A stretch of 64,000 nucleotides of DNA from assembly GCF_000215995.1 (NCBI RefSeq), contig NC_015680.1, positions 868,001-932,000 of the forward strand, in the 5' to 3' direction. The notes below the pieces were generated by a model that ran no database searches, had not been told where the DNA came from, and saw only the letters and a list, made by a program, of their open reading frames with translations. The position numbers and the translations under genes are program-made. The stretch's first letter is position 1. Each line of letters starts with the position of its first letter. Below are positions 54,556 through 62,482 of the stretch, piece after piece. Source of the stretch: Pyrococcus yayanosii CH1 (GTDB lineage Archaea > Methanobacteriota_B > Thermococci > Thermococcales > Thermococcaceae).

Positions 54556-55674
54556 ATGCGGAGATACGCTATCGTTCTCGGTAAAAACCCGGAGCTCAGC
54601 ATCGCAGAGCTCAGAGCATTCTCCAAAAGGTTCAGGTTAGGGATTAGGATACTTGAGGAGCATCTCTCAGGCCCAAATACGAGCTGGGTTCTCATCAAGG
54701 CAAAGGAAGAGATAGAAAGATATTTCAGATGGCTCGGAGGCTCTCTGAAGCTTGTCTGGATTATCGGGAATGGGGAGGATGCGATAGAACATCTCGAATA
54801 TGCAAGGCTCTTTACCCTCAGCCTTTACGGGAACAACGACTGGCGGGTGTGGAGGAAGCTTGGGTCAAAAGTCAAGGAAATCCTCAAGAGGAAAGACAGA
54901 ACGAAGTTCTTTAAACCTGCCAACGTTTACGCCATGCCCGGCGAGCTCCTGCTAAAGGGCTTTCCAGAGACCAAGGACTTCGTATTCTTCTTCAGGGACG
55001 GTGATATCCTCGTGGGAGAGACCGTTAGGATAACGGATCCCTTCGAACTCAAGAAACTTGACGTTGAAAGGCCGGTTGTGAGGCCCATCCTTTCGATACC
55101 ACCAAGGCTTGCAAGGATAATGGTCAACCTCGCCGAGGTCAGGAGGGGGAATGTCCTCGATCCATTCTGCGGCATCGGAACAATCCTTCAAGAGCTCATC
55201 CTCCAGGGCCTGAACGCCTACGGAAGCGATAGGAATCCGGAAAGAATAAGGGAAGCCCGGAGAAATCTCGAGTGGCTTAGAAGAGAGTTCCGCGTCAGGA
55301 AGGTTGCCCAGCTTGAGATCTGCGACGTCAGAAGGCTTAGAAAGTGCTTCAGGACTCGCTTCGATGCTATAGTCACGGAGCCCTACATGGGCAAGCCCCT
55401 ACGCCGAACGTCCACGAAGGAAGAGGCCGTGAAGATGGCAAGGGAGCTCGACCGCCTCTACTACGGGGCCTTCGAAAGCTTTGCGGACGTCCTGAAGAGG
55501 AACGCTCGCGTAGTTTTCGTCTTTCCAGCCTACAGGCTCGAGGGGGGTGGCATGTACAGGAGAAACCGCCCATGGCTTGAAGAGCTGGGCTTCGAGGTTC
55601 TCGAAAGGCATCTCGACTTCGAGGAGAGGCACAGGCTCATAAGGGACATCCACGTGATGAAGTTCAAAGGGTAG
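54556..55674 (+). CDS. TRM11-like SAM-dependent RNA methyltransferase
   Basis: A 372-residue methyltransferase. The N-terminal half (YAIVLGKNPELSIAELRAFS; FFKPANVYAMPGELLLKGFP) is of the Trm11/TrmG10 type. The SAM domain has GNVLDPFCGIGTILQELILQ and VTEPYMGKPLRR, where TEPYMG takes the place of the usual NPPYG/DPPYG amino-methylase motif. It probably methylates a tRNA guanine N2. A TATA-like GTTTTTAACC about 27 bases before ATG 54556 suggests a leaderless transcript. Confidence 0.85.
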   Translation: MRRYAIVLGKNPELSIAELRAFSKRFRLGIRILEEHLSGPNTSWVLIKAKEEIERYFRWLGGSLKLVWIIGNGEDAIEHLEYARLFTLSLYGNNDWRVWRKLGSKVKEILKRKDRTKFFKPANVYAMPGELLLKGFPETKDFVFFFRDGDILVGETVRITDPFELKKLDVERPVVRPILSIPPRLARIMVNLAEVRRGNVLDPFCGIGTILQELILQGLNAYGSDRNPERIREARRNLEWLRREFRVRKVAQLEICDVRRLRKCFRTRFDAIVTEPYMGKPLRRTSTKEEAVKMARELDRLYYGAFESFADVLKRNARVVFVFPAYRLEGGGMYRRNRPWLEELGFEVLERHLDFEERHRLIRDIHVMKFKG

Positions 55675-55716
55675 CAAAATTTATAAAGGCCCTTGCTCGT
55701 TAGGGAATTGGCACGA

Positions 55717-55793
55717 GCCGGGATAGCCTAGCCTGGTGGGGCGGGGGACTCGTAATCCCCAGGTCCCGGGTTCAAATCCCGGTCCCGGCTCCA
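55717..55793 (+). tRNA. tRNA-Thr (CGT)
   Basis: The acceptor stem GCCGGGA/TCCCGGC, T discriminator and encoded CCA (55791-55793) are all present. The anticodon arm is GGGGA-CTCGTAA-TCCCC, giving anticodon CGT. The T arm contains CCGGGTTCAAATCCCGG. There is no intron. A TATA box (TTTATAAAGG at about 55680) lies roughly 35 bases upstream, overlapping the end of the Trm11-like gene. Confidence 0.97.
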
Positions 55794-55848
55794 CAACTTT
55801 TCCGACATGTTTAAAAGCCTAGAATCCGCCACCCTTCTGGGTGAGAGT

Positions 55849-56268
55849 ATGGCGGTTAAGCGATTACCGGGAAAAGTGAGAAGGGCCCTTCGGGCGAGAT
55901 ACTATGATATCGAGCCGCGAGCCTGGATAGGGAAGAGGGGGCTTGAGGAGAGCGTCATAAAGGAGATAGAAACTCAACTCGCGAGAACCGGCGTCCTTAA
56001 GGTTGAGATAAGAAAGGGCGCCCTCATCGCGACCAAGATGACGAGAAAACAGATAGCAGAGAAGGTCGCCGAGCTCACGGACAGCGAGCTCCTCGAGGTC
56101 AGGGGCAAAAGGTTTATATTGTTCCGCCCGAGAGAGGGGTGGGAAAGGTATTTAAAGAGACTCCAGCTTAAGGAGCAGGCAAAGAGGAGGGCTCAGGAGG
56201 AGCCCGTACGCAAGATTAAGCTCGATATCCTCGAATTCCGGAAGAAGTTCAAGAAGGGGAGGGGTTGA
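55849..56268 (+). CDS. CRM-domain (YhbY-like) RNA-binding protein
   Basis: A 139-residue protein. Residues 1-90 form a YhbY/CRM domain: VRRALRARYYDIEPRAWIGK, RGLEESVIKEIETQLARTGV, LKVEIRKGALIATKM and the GKRFILFRP strand. A basic C-terminal tail (LQLKEQAKRRAQEEP) is added. YhbY proteins bind pre-ribosomes, and adjacency to eS19 (stop and start three bases apart) supports a ribosome-assembly role. ATG 55849 follows GGGTGAGAG. Confidence 0.9.
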   Translation: MAVKRLPGKVRRALRARYYDIEPRAWIGKRGLEESVIKEIETQLARTGVLKVEIRKGALIATKMTRKQIAEKVAELTDSELLEVRGKRFILFRPREGWERYLKRLQLKEQAKRRAQEEPVRKIKLDILEFRKKFKKGRG

Positions 56269-56271
56269 AGA

Positions 56272-56724
56272 ATGGCGACGGTTTATGATGTTCCCGGTGA
56301 CCTGCTCGTCGAAAGGGTTGCCCAGAAGCTCAAGGAGATACCAGAAATAAAGCCTCCTGAGTGGGCTCCGTTCGTAAAGACCGGGAGGCATAAGGAGAGG
56401 CTTCCGGAGCAGGAGGACTGGTGGTACTACAGGGTCGCTTCCATACTCAGGAGGGTCTATGTGGATGGCCCCGTTGGCATCGAGAGACTTAGGACTTACT
56501 ACGGTGGTAGGAAGAATCGTGGTCATGCACCGGAGCGCTTCTACAAGGCCGGTGGAAGTATAATAAGGAAGGCCCTTCAGCAACTCGAGGCTGCAGGTTT
56601 CGTGGAGAAGGTTCCTGGTAAGGGGAGGGTTGTAACGCCCAAGGGCAGGAGCTTTCTCGACAAGATAGCTACCGAGCTCAAGAAGGAGCTTGAAGAGATA
56701 ATTCCCGAGCTCAAGAAGTACTGA
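56272..56724 (+). CDS. rps19e: Ribosomal protein eS19
   Basis: A 150-residue small-subunit protein. It begins [20 protein letters not shown] and contains [40 protein letters not shown] and [20 protein letters not shown], all typical of archaeal S19e, with the winged-helix ending [20 protein letters not shown]. The start is behind GGGGAGGGGTTG. It is co-transcribed with the CRM gene. Confidence 0.98.
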   Translation: MATVYDVPGDLLVERVAQKLKEIPEIKPPEWAPFVKTGRHKERLPEQEDWWYYRVASILRRVYVDGPVGIERLRTYYGGRKNRGHAPERFYKAGGSIIRKALQQLEAAGFVEKVPGKGRVVTPKGRSFLDKIATELKKELEEIIPELKKY

Positions 56725-56799
56725 GCTTCCCTTTTCTCTTCACCCTTGGCCTCCACAAAAATTTTATACCTTCCAGTGGATGCTCTCAGGGGATGGTAA

Positions 56800-57087
56800 A
56801 TGGTGAAGATAAAGGCATCAAAGCTCAGGGATGTTGAGCTCATAACTGACACCGGCATGAGGCTCGGTTGGGTTTACGACCTGAGCTTCGACGAAAAAAC
56901 CGGAGAGCTTCTTGTAATAGTCGCGGAACCTGACGAGGACTTGGACACGAGCCAGTTCGTCACTACCCACGAGGGTCTCCTCCTAATACCAATAAGCGCC
57001 GTCAAGAGCATCGGCGAGGTAATAATCATTGACTCCTCTAAGCTAGCCGTGAAGTCCAAGCTGAGGAGCACCGGGAGGCATTCCTGA
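56800..57087 (+). CDS. PRC-barrel domain protein
   Basis: A 95-residue single PRC-barrel: KASKLRDVELITDTGMRLGW, VYDLSFDEKTGELLVIVAEP, LLIPISAVKSIGEVIIIDSS. Such small archaeal proteins are often linked to RNA processing or division (CdpB-like), but the role here is open. A TATA-like ATTTTATACC at about 56760 precedes it. The next gene starts at the base after the stop. Confidence 0.85.
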   Translation: MVKIKASKLRDVELITDTGMRLGWVYDLSFDEKTGELLVIVAEPDEDLDTSQFVTTHEGLLLIPISAVKSIGEVIIIDSSKLAVKSKLRSTGRHS

Positions 57088-57687
57088 TTGTCCCTCCAGA
57101 CACTTCTTCCAGAGGAGGGCAAGGTTTACGAGCTCCTGCTCGTCACGAAAACCAACGTAACGCCAGTAGGTGTCGTTAGGAGGGGAAATATTCTGCACTT
57201 TAAGCTGTTCGAGGGAAGGAGCTTCGAAGATCTGAAGGCATGGCCCTACGCCGTTCTTCATGTAGTAGATGATGTCGAACTCCTCGTGAAGGCGGCCTTC
57301 AACTTTTCCCTCTCCCTTGAATTCGTTCCAGCCGAGAAGGTCCCTCTGCAAAGAATTGAAGGTTTCTCCTGGATCGAGGGAAGTGTTAAGTGCTTAGAAG
57401 GACTTATCGAGGACTCCCTGGGAAGTAGTCAGGTGCTAAGGTGCACCTTCGCACCAGTCCACGTTGGAATCATAGCGAGACCACCAAGGCCCCTTAGCAG
57501 GGCCGACTGTTACCTGCTAGAACTCGCGGTTCTTGCCTCAAGGATTCTAGTGGCAAGAAAGAGAGGAATCGACTCATCGAAGATGCTCGACAAGGCAAGG
57601 GAACTCTTCGGAGAATACGAAAGGTTAGGAGGAAGGAGTGAGACCGCCCGGGAGATCATGCGGCTCTTAGGCCAGGAATATCTGTAG
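57088..57687 (+). CDS. DUF447 family protein, possible flavoprotein
   Basis: A 199-residue protein with the DUF447 pattern: VYELLLVTKTNVTPVGVVRR at the N-terminus, FKLFEGRSFEDLKAWPYAVL, HVVDDVELLVKAAFN, then a helical C-terminus (SRADCYLLELAVLASRILVA). A methanogen member of this family has been solved with bound FMN in a split-barrel. The start is a TTG directly after the PRC-barrel stop, with GGGAGG nine bases earlier. The last 21 bases overlap the convergent secreted-protein gene. Confidence 0.85.
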   Translation: MSLQTLLPEEGKVYELLLVTKTNVTPVGVVRRGNILHFKLFEGRSFEDLKAWPYAVLHVVDDVELLVKAAFNFSLSLEFVPAEKVPLQRIEGFSWIEGSVKCLEGLIEDSLGSSQVLRCTFAPVHVGIIARPPRPLSRADCYLLELAVLASRILVARKRGIDSSKMLDKARELFGEYERLGGRSETAREIMRLLGQEYL

Positions 57688-59214
57688 GGTGGCTTCCTCT
57701 CCAGGCTCCAGCTCGTCGATTTCCCACACGACCTTGCCATCTTCGATTTTAACATCCCCTTTGGTAGCCCAAGCCTCAATGGCCTTGGCTGCCTTCTCAT
57801 ACCTGAAACCGTGGAGAGCCCTTAGCTTCGGAGCCCTTATCTTGACAAAGTAGTACCTGCCCAGCCTGTCTTCGACAACTAGAGGCCTAAAGAACGCCAC
57901 GTAGGAGCTGGTAGCAAAGAGTGCCAGGAAAATGAAAAGGATTAAGGGCAGATGGCTTCCCTTGGTGTATGCGAGCGACGGGGTGTAATTTGGCGAGGGA
58001 GTAATCGGAGGAGTTGTTGCTTGGGATATAGACGTCTCCGTATAGGTCGGGCTCATGGTTAAGGGCGTGGACGTTGGGGCCTCAAGCGTTATGGACTCTC
58101 TAGCCGAGAGATAGCGAGAGCTCTCTACAATCACCGTAATGAGACCGTACCCAATATCTTCTCCATCGAAGCGCACGGTACCGTTAGCGTCCGTTGTTCC
58201 GTATGCTTTTCCCTCGGGTCCAACAGCAACTACTGGGACTTCCGCTATTGGACTCCCTGTCGGGTCGAGCACCCTCACGACGAGCTCAGAGCCCTCTTGC
58301 CGGAGCATAAGGATAGGCCTCTTAACATCCACAACGGTCTCTACGATTTTTTCGTCCAGATTAAGCACGACTCTGTATGTTCCAGGCTCACTAACTGGAT
58401 ACTCAACCATTCCGCTCTCGTCTGTCAGCATCGTGGTGTTTCCTATCGTCACAGGTATCCCCGAAACGGGCCTATTCCCTTCCGTAACCCTCACCACTAT
58501 CGCACCGTTCTCAAAGCTGACTGAGTACCTGAGGTCCCTCCTGTAAACCGTAAAGTTCAGCGATACCTCCTTCCTGACTCCATAAAAGTCGGCAGAGAGA
58601 ACGGCGGTGTAGTTCCCGGGTTCTGGCCTTTCTATCTTCACGGAGCGTCTCCAAGTCTCCCCAGGGGAAAGGTATACTATGAACCGCTCGCCCTTCAAGA
58701 GGCTTCCGTTCATGTATAATTTGAACTCAACGGTCCCTATCAGGATTGAGTTAGCCTTCGAGGAAAGTGTTAGTAGGAGACCCACATCCTTCCCGTAAAG
58801 ATAGCGCTCCGCTCCCTCTATGGAGAGTGAGTAACCTATGACCGATTTAACACGGAGCCTGAAGGGAACTTCCACAAGCTGGCTCCCGAATCTAGCCACT
58901 ACTTTTAGCTCGTAGACCCCAGCTTGGGCATCATTTATGTAAATCGTTAGAGTTACGTTGGTGGCGTTCCCGGGGGGGAGAAGCCTTATGAAGGCCTGCG
59001 TGAAGAGAATTCCTCTCACTGGACCGGCAATGTAAACGGTCACGTTCTCGGCCGGTTCACTTCCAGCGTTCCTGACGGTAACGTTCAGGTGCAGGACCTC
59101 GCCTGGCAGCCCTTCCAGGTAGTTTGGGTTCACCTCCAGCGTCAGGGAAGACTGAGCTCCCACGGGGAAGTTTATGAGCATGAGAACCGCGAAAAAGATA
59201 GCAAGCTTCCTCAA
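57667..59214 (-). CDS. Large secreted beta-domain surface protein
   Basis: A 515-residue surface protein: signal peptide (MRKLAIFFAVLMLINFPVGA), CARDB/NEW3-like beta domain (NYLEGLPGEVLHLNVTVRNA GS-type), then several immunoglobulin-like or carboxypeptidase-regulatory-like domains (GTYRVVLNLDEKIVETVVDV; EVPVVAVGPEGKAYGTTDAN), a Ser/Thr/Pro-rich stalk (about 395-430), one membrane span (LPLILFIFLALFATSSYVAF) and a cytoplasmic tail of about 75 residues. The cytoplasmic tail is unusual for a mere anchor and could interact inside. The ligand is unknown. Confidence 0.82.
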   Translation of the reverse strand: MRKLAIFFAVLMLINFPVGAQSSLTLEVNPNYLEGLPGEVLHLNVTVRNAGSEPAENVTVYIAGPVRGILFTQAFIRLLPPGNATNVTLTIYINDAQAGVYELKVVARFGSQLVEVPFRLRVKSVIGYSLSIEGAERYLYGKDVGLLLTLSSKANSILIGTVEFKLYMNGSLLKGERFIVYLSPGETWRRSVKIERPEPGNYTAVLSADFYGVRKEVSLNFTVYRRDLRYSVSFENGAIVVRVTEGNRPVSGIPVTIGNTTMLTDESGMVEYPVSEPGTYRVVLNLDEKIVETVVDVKRPILMLRQEGSELVVRVLDPTGSPIAEVPVVAVGPEGKAYGTTDANGTVRFDGEDIGYGLITVIVESSRYLSARESITLEAPTSTPLTMSPTYTETSISQATTPPITPSPNYTPSLAYTKGSHLPLILFIFLALFATSSYVAFFRPLVVEDRLGRYYFVKIRAPKLRALHGFRYEKAAKAIEAWATKGDVKIEDGKVVWEIDELEPGEEATLQIFLA

Positions 59215-59217
59215 TTC

Positions 59218-59586
59218 TCACACCTCCAGGAGTTGTCTTTGAAGACCCAGGAGTACGTCGAGGGACTCCCCCTTGCCAGGCGAGAACCTGAGGCGACTCC
59301 CTCCGTCCAGTCTGAAGAACTCCCATCCCCTTCCCACGAACTTAACGGCGAGCACGGGGACACCACCAAATCTTTCCGCGAACCTCTTAACCCTCTCAAT
59401 GTCTTCAGCCCTCACGTAGAGCTTCTCGGCCCTAGTGCTCTTGACCTCTATGCAGAGGTAAATCCTCCCATTGCCGGCGACGAGGTCAACCCTCTTGCTC
59501 CCGGCAGACCTAACAACCGCGAATCCCCTCTCCTCGAGCATTCTTATGAGCTCCCTCTCGGCGGCCGCTCCCCTTCTGTACCGCAT
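59218..59586 (-). CDS. hjc: Holliday junction resolvase Hjc
   Basis: A 122-residue archaeal resolvase. The catalytic residues of the nuclease fold are visible: Glu in RGAAAERELIRML, Asp in SAGSKRVDLVAGNG, and Glu-X-Lys in LCIEVKSTRAEKL. It cuts four-way DNA junctions during recombination repair. ATG 59586 follows AAGGTGA. It shares a palindromic TATA region with lhr, a DNA/RNA helicase also tied to repair. The surface-protein gene begins three bases after its stop. Confidence 0.96.
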   Translation of the reverse strand: MRYRRGAAAERELIRMLEERGFAVVRSAGSKRVDLVAGNGRIYLCIEVKSTRAEKLYVRAEDIERVKRFAERFGGVPVLAVKFVGRGWEFFRLDGGSRLRFSPGKGESLDVLLGLQRQLLEV

Positions 59587-59615
59587 GGGTTCACCTTGGA
59601 CTATGATGACGGTCA

Positions 59616-59629
59616 AGCTTTTAAAAGCT
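59616..59629. promoter_or_regulatory. Palindromic TATA region, hjc and lhr
   Basis: AGCTTTTAAAAGCT is a perfect 14-base palindrome between the divergent hjc and lhr starts. To the right, ATG 59649 is about 26 bases from its centre, implying a leaderless lhr message. To the left, the centre is about 36 bases from ATG 59586, leaving room for the AAGGTGA SD. One element can position TBP in either direction. Confidence 0.6.
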
Positions 59630-59648
59630 CACCGCCGCACCTGATAAC

Positions 59649-62393
59649 ATGCACATAACCCTCAGAAAGGCCGTGAGAGAGAAGTTTGGGAGCCTGAACG
59701 AGCTCCAGATTAAGGCCTTTCGAGAAATAAAGGCTGGAAAAAGCGTCCTGATAATCGCCCCAACGGGTAGCGGTAAAACCGAGGCCGCCTTCCTCCCCGT
59801 TCTTGACACGATTCTCAAGGAAGGCCTCAAGCCCATAGCGGCCCTCTACATAGCCCCCCTCAAGGCCCTCAACAGGGACCTCCTCGAGAGGCTCGAGTGG
59901 TGGGGAGAAAAGACGGGCGTAAGAGTAGAGGTAAGGCATGGGGACACCCCCCAGTCCCGAAGGGCTAGGCAGGTTAGGAACCCTCCCCACGTCCTCATAA
60001 TAACGCCCGAGACCTTAGGAATAATCCTGACGATGAATTCCTTAAGACCCTATCTCCGGAACGTCCGCTACGTGATCGTTGACGAAGTGGCGGAGCTCGT
60101 GGACAATAAGAGGGGAGCTCAGCTTATTCTTAACCTTGAGAGGTTAGCTCTTCTGGCCGACTTTCAGAGGATAGGGCTCTCGGCCACTATAGGGAATGAG
60201 AGGGAGGTCATGGAGTGGCTTGGAGCTGAAATTGTCGTGAAGCCATCCTTAAGGAAGGAGTACTCCTTCACAGTTCTTTTCCCAGCCCCGGACGAAAGGG
60301 ATGCTGATCTCGCAGAGAGGCTGAAGGTCCCGATTGATGTTGCCGCAAGACTGAGGGTTCTGTGGGAAATCGTGGAGAGGCATGAGAGAGCCTTGATATT
60401 CGTGAACACGAGACAGTTCGCCGAAGTACTCGCCCATAGGCTCAAGGTCTGGGGGAAGCCAGTAGAGGTTCACCACGGAAGTCTCTCAAGGGAGGCGAGG
60501 GTTGAGGCCGAGAGGAAGCTGAAGGAGGGAAAGGTCAAGGCTCTCGTCTGTACCTCCTCGATGGAGCTCGGCATCGACATAGGAGACGTGGATGTCGTAA
60601 TCCAATATATGAGTCCACGTCAGGTGAACAGGCTCATTCAGAGAGCAGGGAGGAGCCGCCACAGGCTCGGAGAGGTCAGCGAGGCGTATGTAATCGCCAC
60701 CAGCGTGGAGGATTACCTCCAGAGCCTTGTCATAGCCAAAAGAGTCCTTGAAGGAAAGCTGGAACCCGTAAGGCCATACAAGAACGCTCTGGATGTTCTG
60801 GCTCACTTCGTGATAGGCCTTCTGATAGAGAATCGGACCATGAAGGTCTGGGAGCCCTATCAGGTAGCAAAGAGAGCATACCCCTACAAAGAGCTCGAAT
60901 GGGAGGACTATCTTAAGGTTATAAGGATGCTTGAGGAAGCGAACATAATAAGTCAGGATGAGGAGGGGAACCTTAAGCTGAGGAGGAACGCCTACAGGTA
61001 TTACTTCGAGAACCTCTCGACCATCCCGGACGAGGTCAGCTACAGAGTCCTCGACGTCACCAGCGGCAGGGTCATCGGAAGGATAGACGAGAGCTTCGCA
61101 ATGAACCTAACGGAGGGTGTCGAGTTCATAATGCATGGAAGGAGCTGGGTCGTTCTGGAGATAAACGAAGAAGCCTTCCTAATAAAGGTTAGGGAAAGCG
61201 GAAACGTGGAGGGAGCTGTGCCTAGCTGGGAGGGCGAGATGATACCCGTACCCTTCGAAATTGCCAGGGAGGTCGGGAGGCTCAGGAGAGAGCTAGTCTT
61301 TGACATGGAGAGGGGGAAGAGGCTAATTAAAGGAGTGAAGTTTAGGGAGGAGGAACTCCGAAGGGCCGTCGAAATCCTTAGGAAGCAGGAGCCCCTGCCA
61401 ACGGACAGGGATGTATGCGTTGAGTCACTTCCAAAATTCCTAGTCATTCACGCCGATTTCGGAAACAACGTCAACGAGGCCCTCGGTAGGTTCGTATGGG
61501 CTCTCCTAAGCCTTAAGTATGGTAAGATATTCGCTTTCAGGGCACAGGCCCATACCTTAGTCTTCAGGACACCCTTCCAGCTGAACCCGGAGGAGGTAAA
61601 AGGTTACCTGACGATGGGCGCGGGAAGACTCCGGGAGTTTGTGGCAGCTTCCCTGAGGGAGGGCCCTATCTACAGGTGGAGGATGCTAAACGTGGCCAGA
61701 AGGATGGGAGCCCTCAGGAGGAACGCGAGGATAAAAGCCGTGGAGAAGCTGTTCGGGGGGACTATAATAGAGAAAGAGACCCTTAACGAGCTCTTCCATG
61801 ACAAAATCGACGTCGAGAGGGCAGAGAAGGTCCTGGAGGAAATCAGGGAAGGTAAAATAAGGGTCAGAACGATGCTCGCCAAGGAGCCTTCACCCCTAGC
61901 CTCCGCAAACATCACGGTCGGCGGGGAATTCCTGGTTGCAGGGGGCCTTGACAGGGATGAACTGCTCGAAATCTTCAGGAGAAGGCTCCTTGACTCCAGT
62001 ATAGTGCTCGTCTGCACAAATTGTGGGAAGGCTTGGGAGACTAGGGTAGGACGGCTGGAGGAGAGAGCGGAAGAGCTAAAGTGCCCTGCTTGTGGCTCCA
62101 TAATGCTAGCCCCACTGCACCCCAAGGACGCTGAGGAGTTTCAGAAGGCCCTAAAGAAGATGCGGAGGGGCAAATCCCTCAGTCCGGAAGAGGTGAAAGC
62201 TTATAGGAAGGGTCTGAAGGCCAGCGACCTGCTCAGGAGCTACGGGTTTGATGCAATCCTAGCCCTAGCTACTTACGGCGTCGGACCTGGGACTGCTACG
62301 AGGTTACTCGCTCAGTACAGGGGAGCCGCTCTGTTGCTGGTCCTCATGGAAGCTGAGAAGCAGTTCATACGCACGAAAAGGTTCTGGCGCTGA
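59649..62393 (+). CDS. lhr: Lhr-type superfamily 2 helicase
   Basis: A 914-residue ATP-dependent helicase. Motif I APTGSGKTEAAF (residues 38-49), Ia APLKALNRDL, motif II DEVAEL (His of the usual DEVH is Ala), motif III SATIGN, motif IV IFVNTRQFAEVLA, motif V SMELGIDIGDVDVV and motif VI QRAGRSRHR. The winged-helix and Lhr-specific beta domains follow, and a C4 zinc module (CTNCGKAW, CPACGSIM) lies near residues 790-820. Lhr unwinds branched DNA and RNA-DNA hybrids in repair. Its divergent partner is hjc. Confidence 0.95.
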   Translation: MHITLRKAVREKFGSLNELQIKAFREIKAGKSVLIIAPTGSGKTEAAFLPVLDTILKEGLKPIAALYIAPLKALNRDLLERLEWWGEKTGVRVEVRHGDTPQSRRARQVRNPPHVLIITPETLGIILTMNSLRPYLRNVRYVIVDEVAELVDNKRGAQLILNLERLALLADFQRIGLSATIGNEREVMEWLGAEIVVKPSLRKEYSFTVLFPAPDERDADLAERLKVPIDVAARLRVLWEIVERHERALIFVNTRQFAEVLAHRLKVWGKPVEVHHGSLSREARVEAERKLKEGKVKALVCTSSMELGIDIGDVDVVIQYMSPRQVNRLIQRAGRSRHRLGEVSEAYVIATSVEDYLQSLVIAKRVLEGKLEPVRPYKNALDVLAHFVIGLLIENRTMKVWEPYQVAKRAYPYKELEWEDYLKVIRMLEEANIISQDEEGNLKLRRNAYRYYFENLSTIPDEVSYRVLDVTSGRVIGRIDESFAMNLTEGVEFIMHGRSWVVLEINEEAFLIKVRESGNVEGAVPSWEGEMIPVPFEIAREVGRLRRELVFDMERGKRLIKGVKFREEELRRAVEILRKQEPLPTDRDVCVESLPKFLVIHADFGNNVNEALGRFVWALLSLKYGKIFAFRAQAHTLVFRTPFQLNPEEVKGYLTMGAGRLREFVAASLREGPIYRWRMLNVARRMGALRRNARIKAVEKLFGGTIIEKETLNELFHDKIDVERAEKVLEEIREGKIRVRTMLAKEPSPLASANITVGGEFLVAGGLDRDELLEIFRRRLLDSSIVLVCTNCGKAWETRVGRLEERAEELKCPACGSIMLAPLHPKDAEEFQKALKKMRRGKSLSPEEVKAYRKGLKASDLLRSYGFDAILALATYGVGPGTATRLLAQYRGAALLLVLMEAEKQFIRTKRFWR

Positions 62394-62482
62394 CACCAAA
62401 AGAGCTTTATACTCACTCTCCATTTAAAGCCTTAGGTATTTATGATGCCCTCCCAAATAAAACGTCCGGAAAGGGGATGAAA

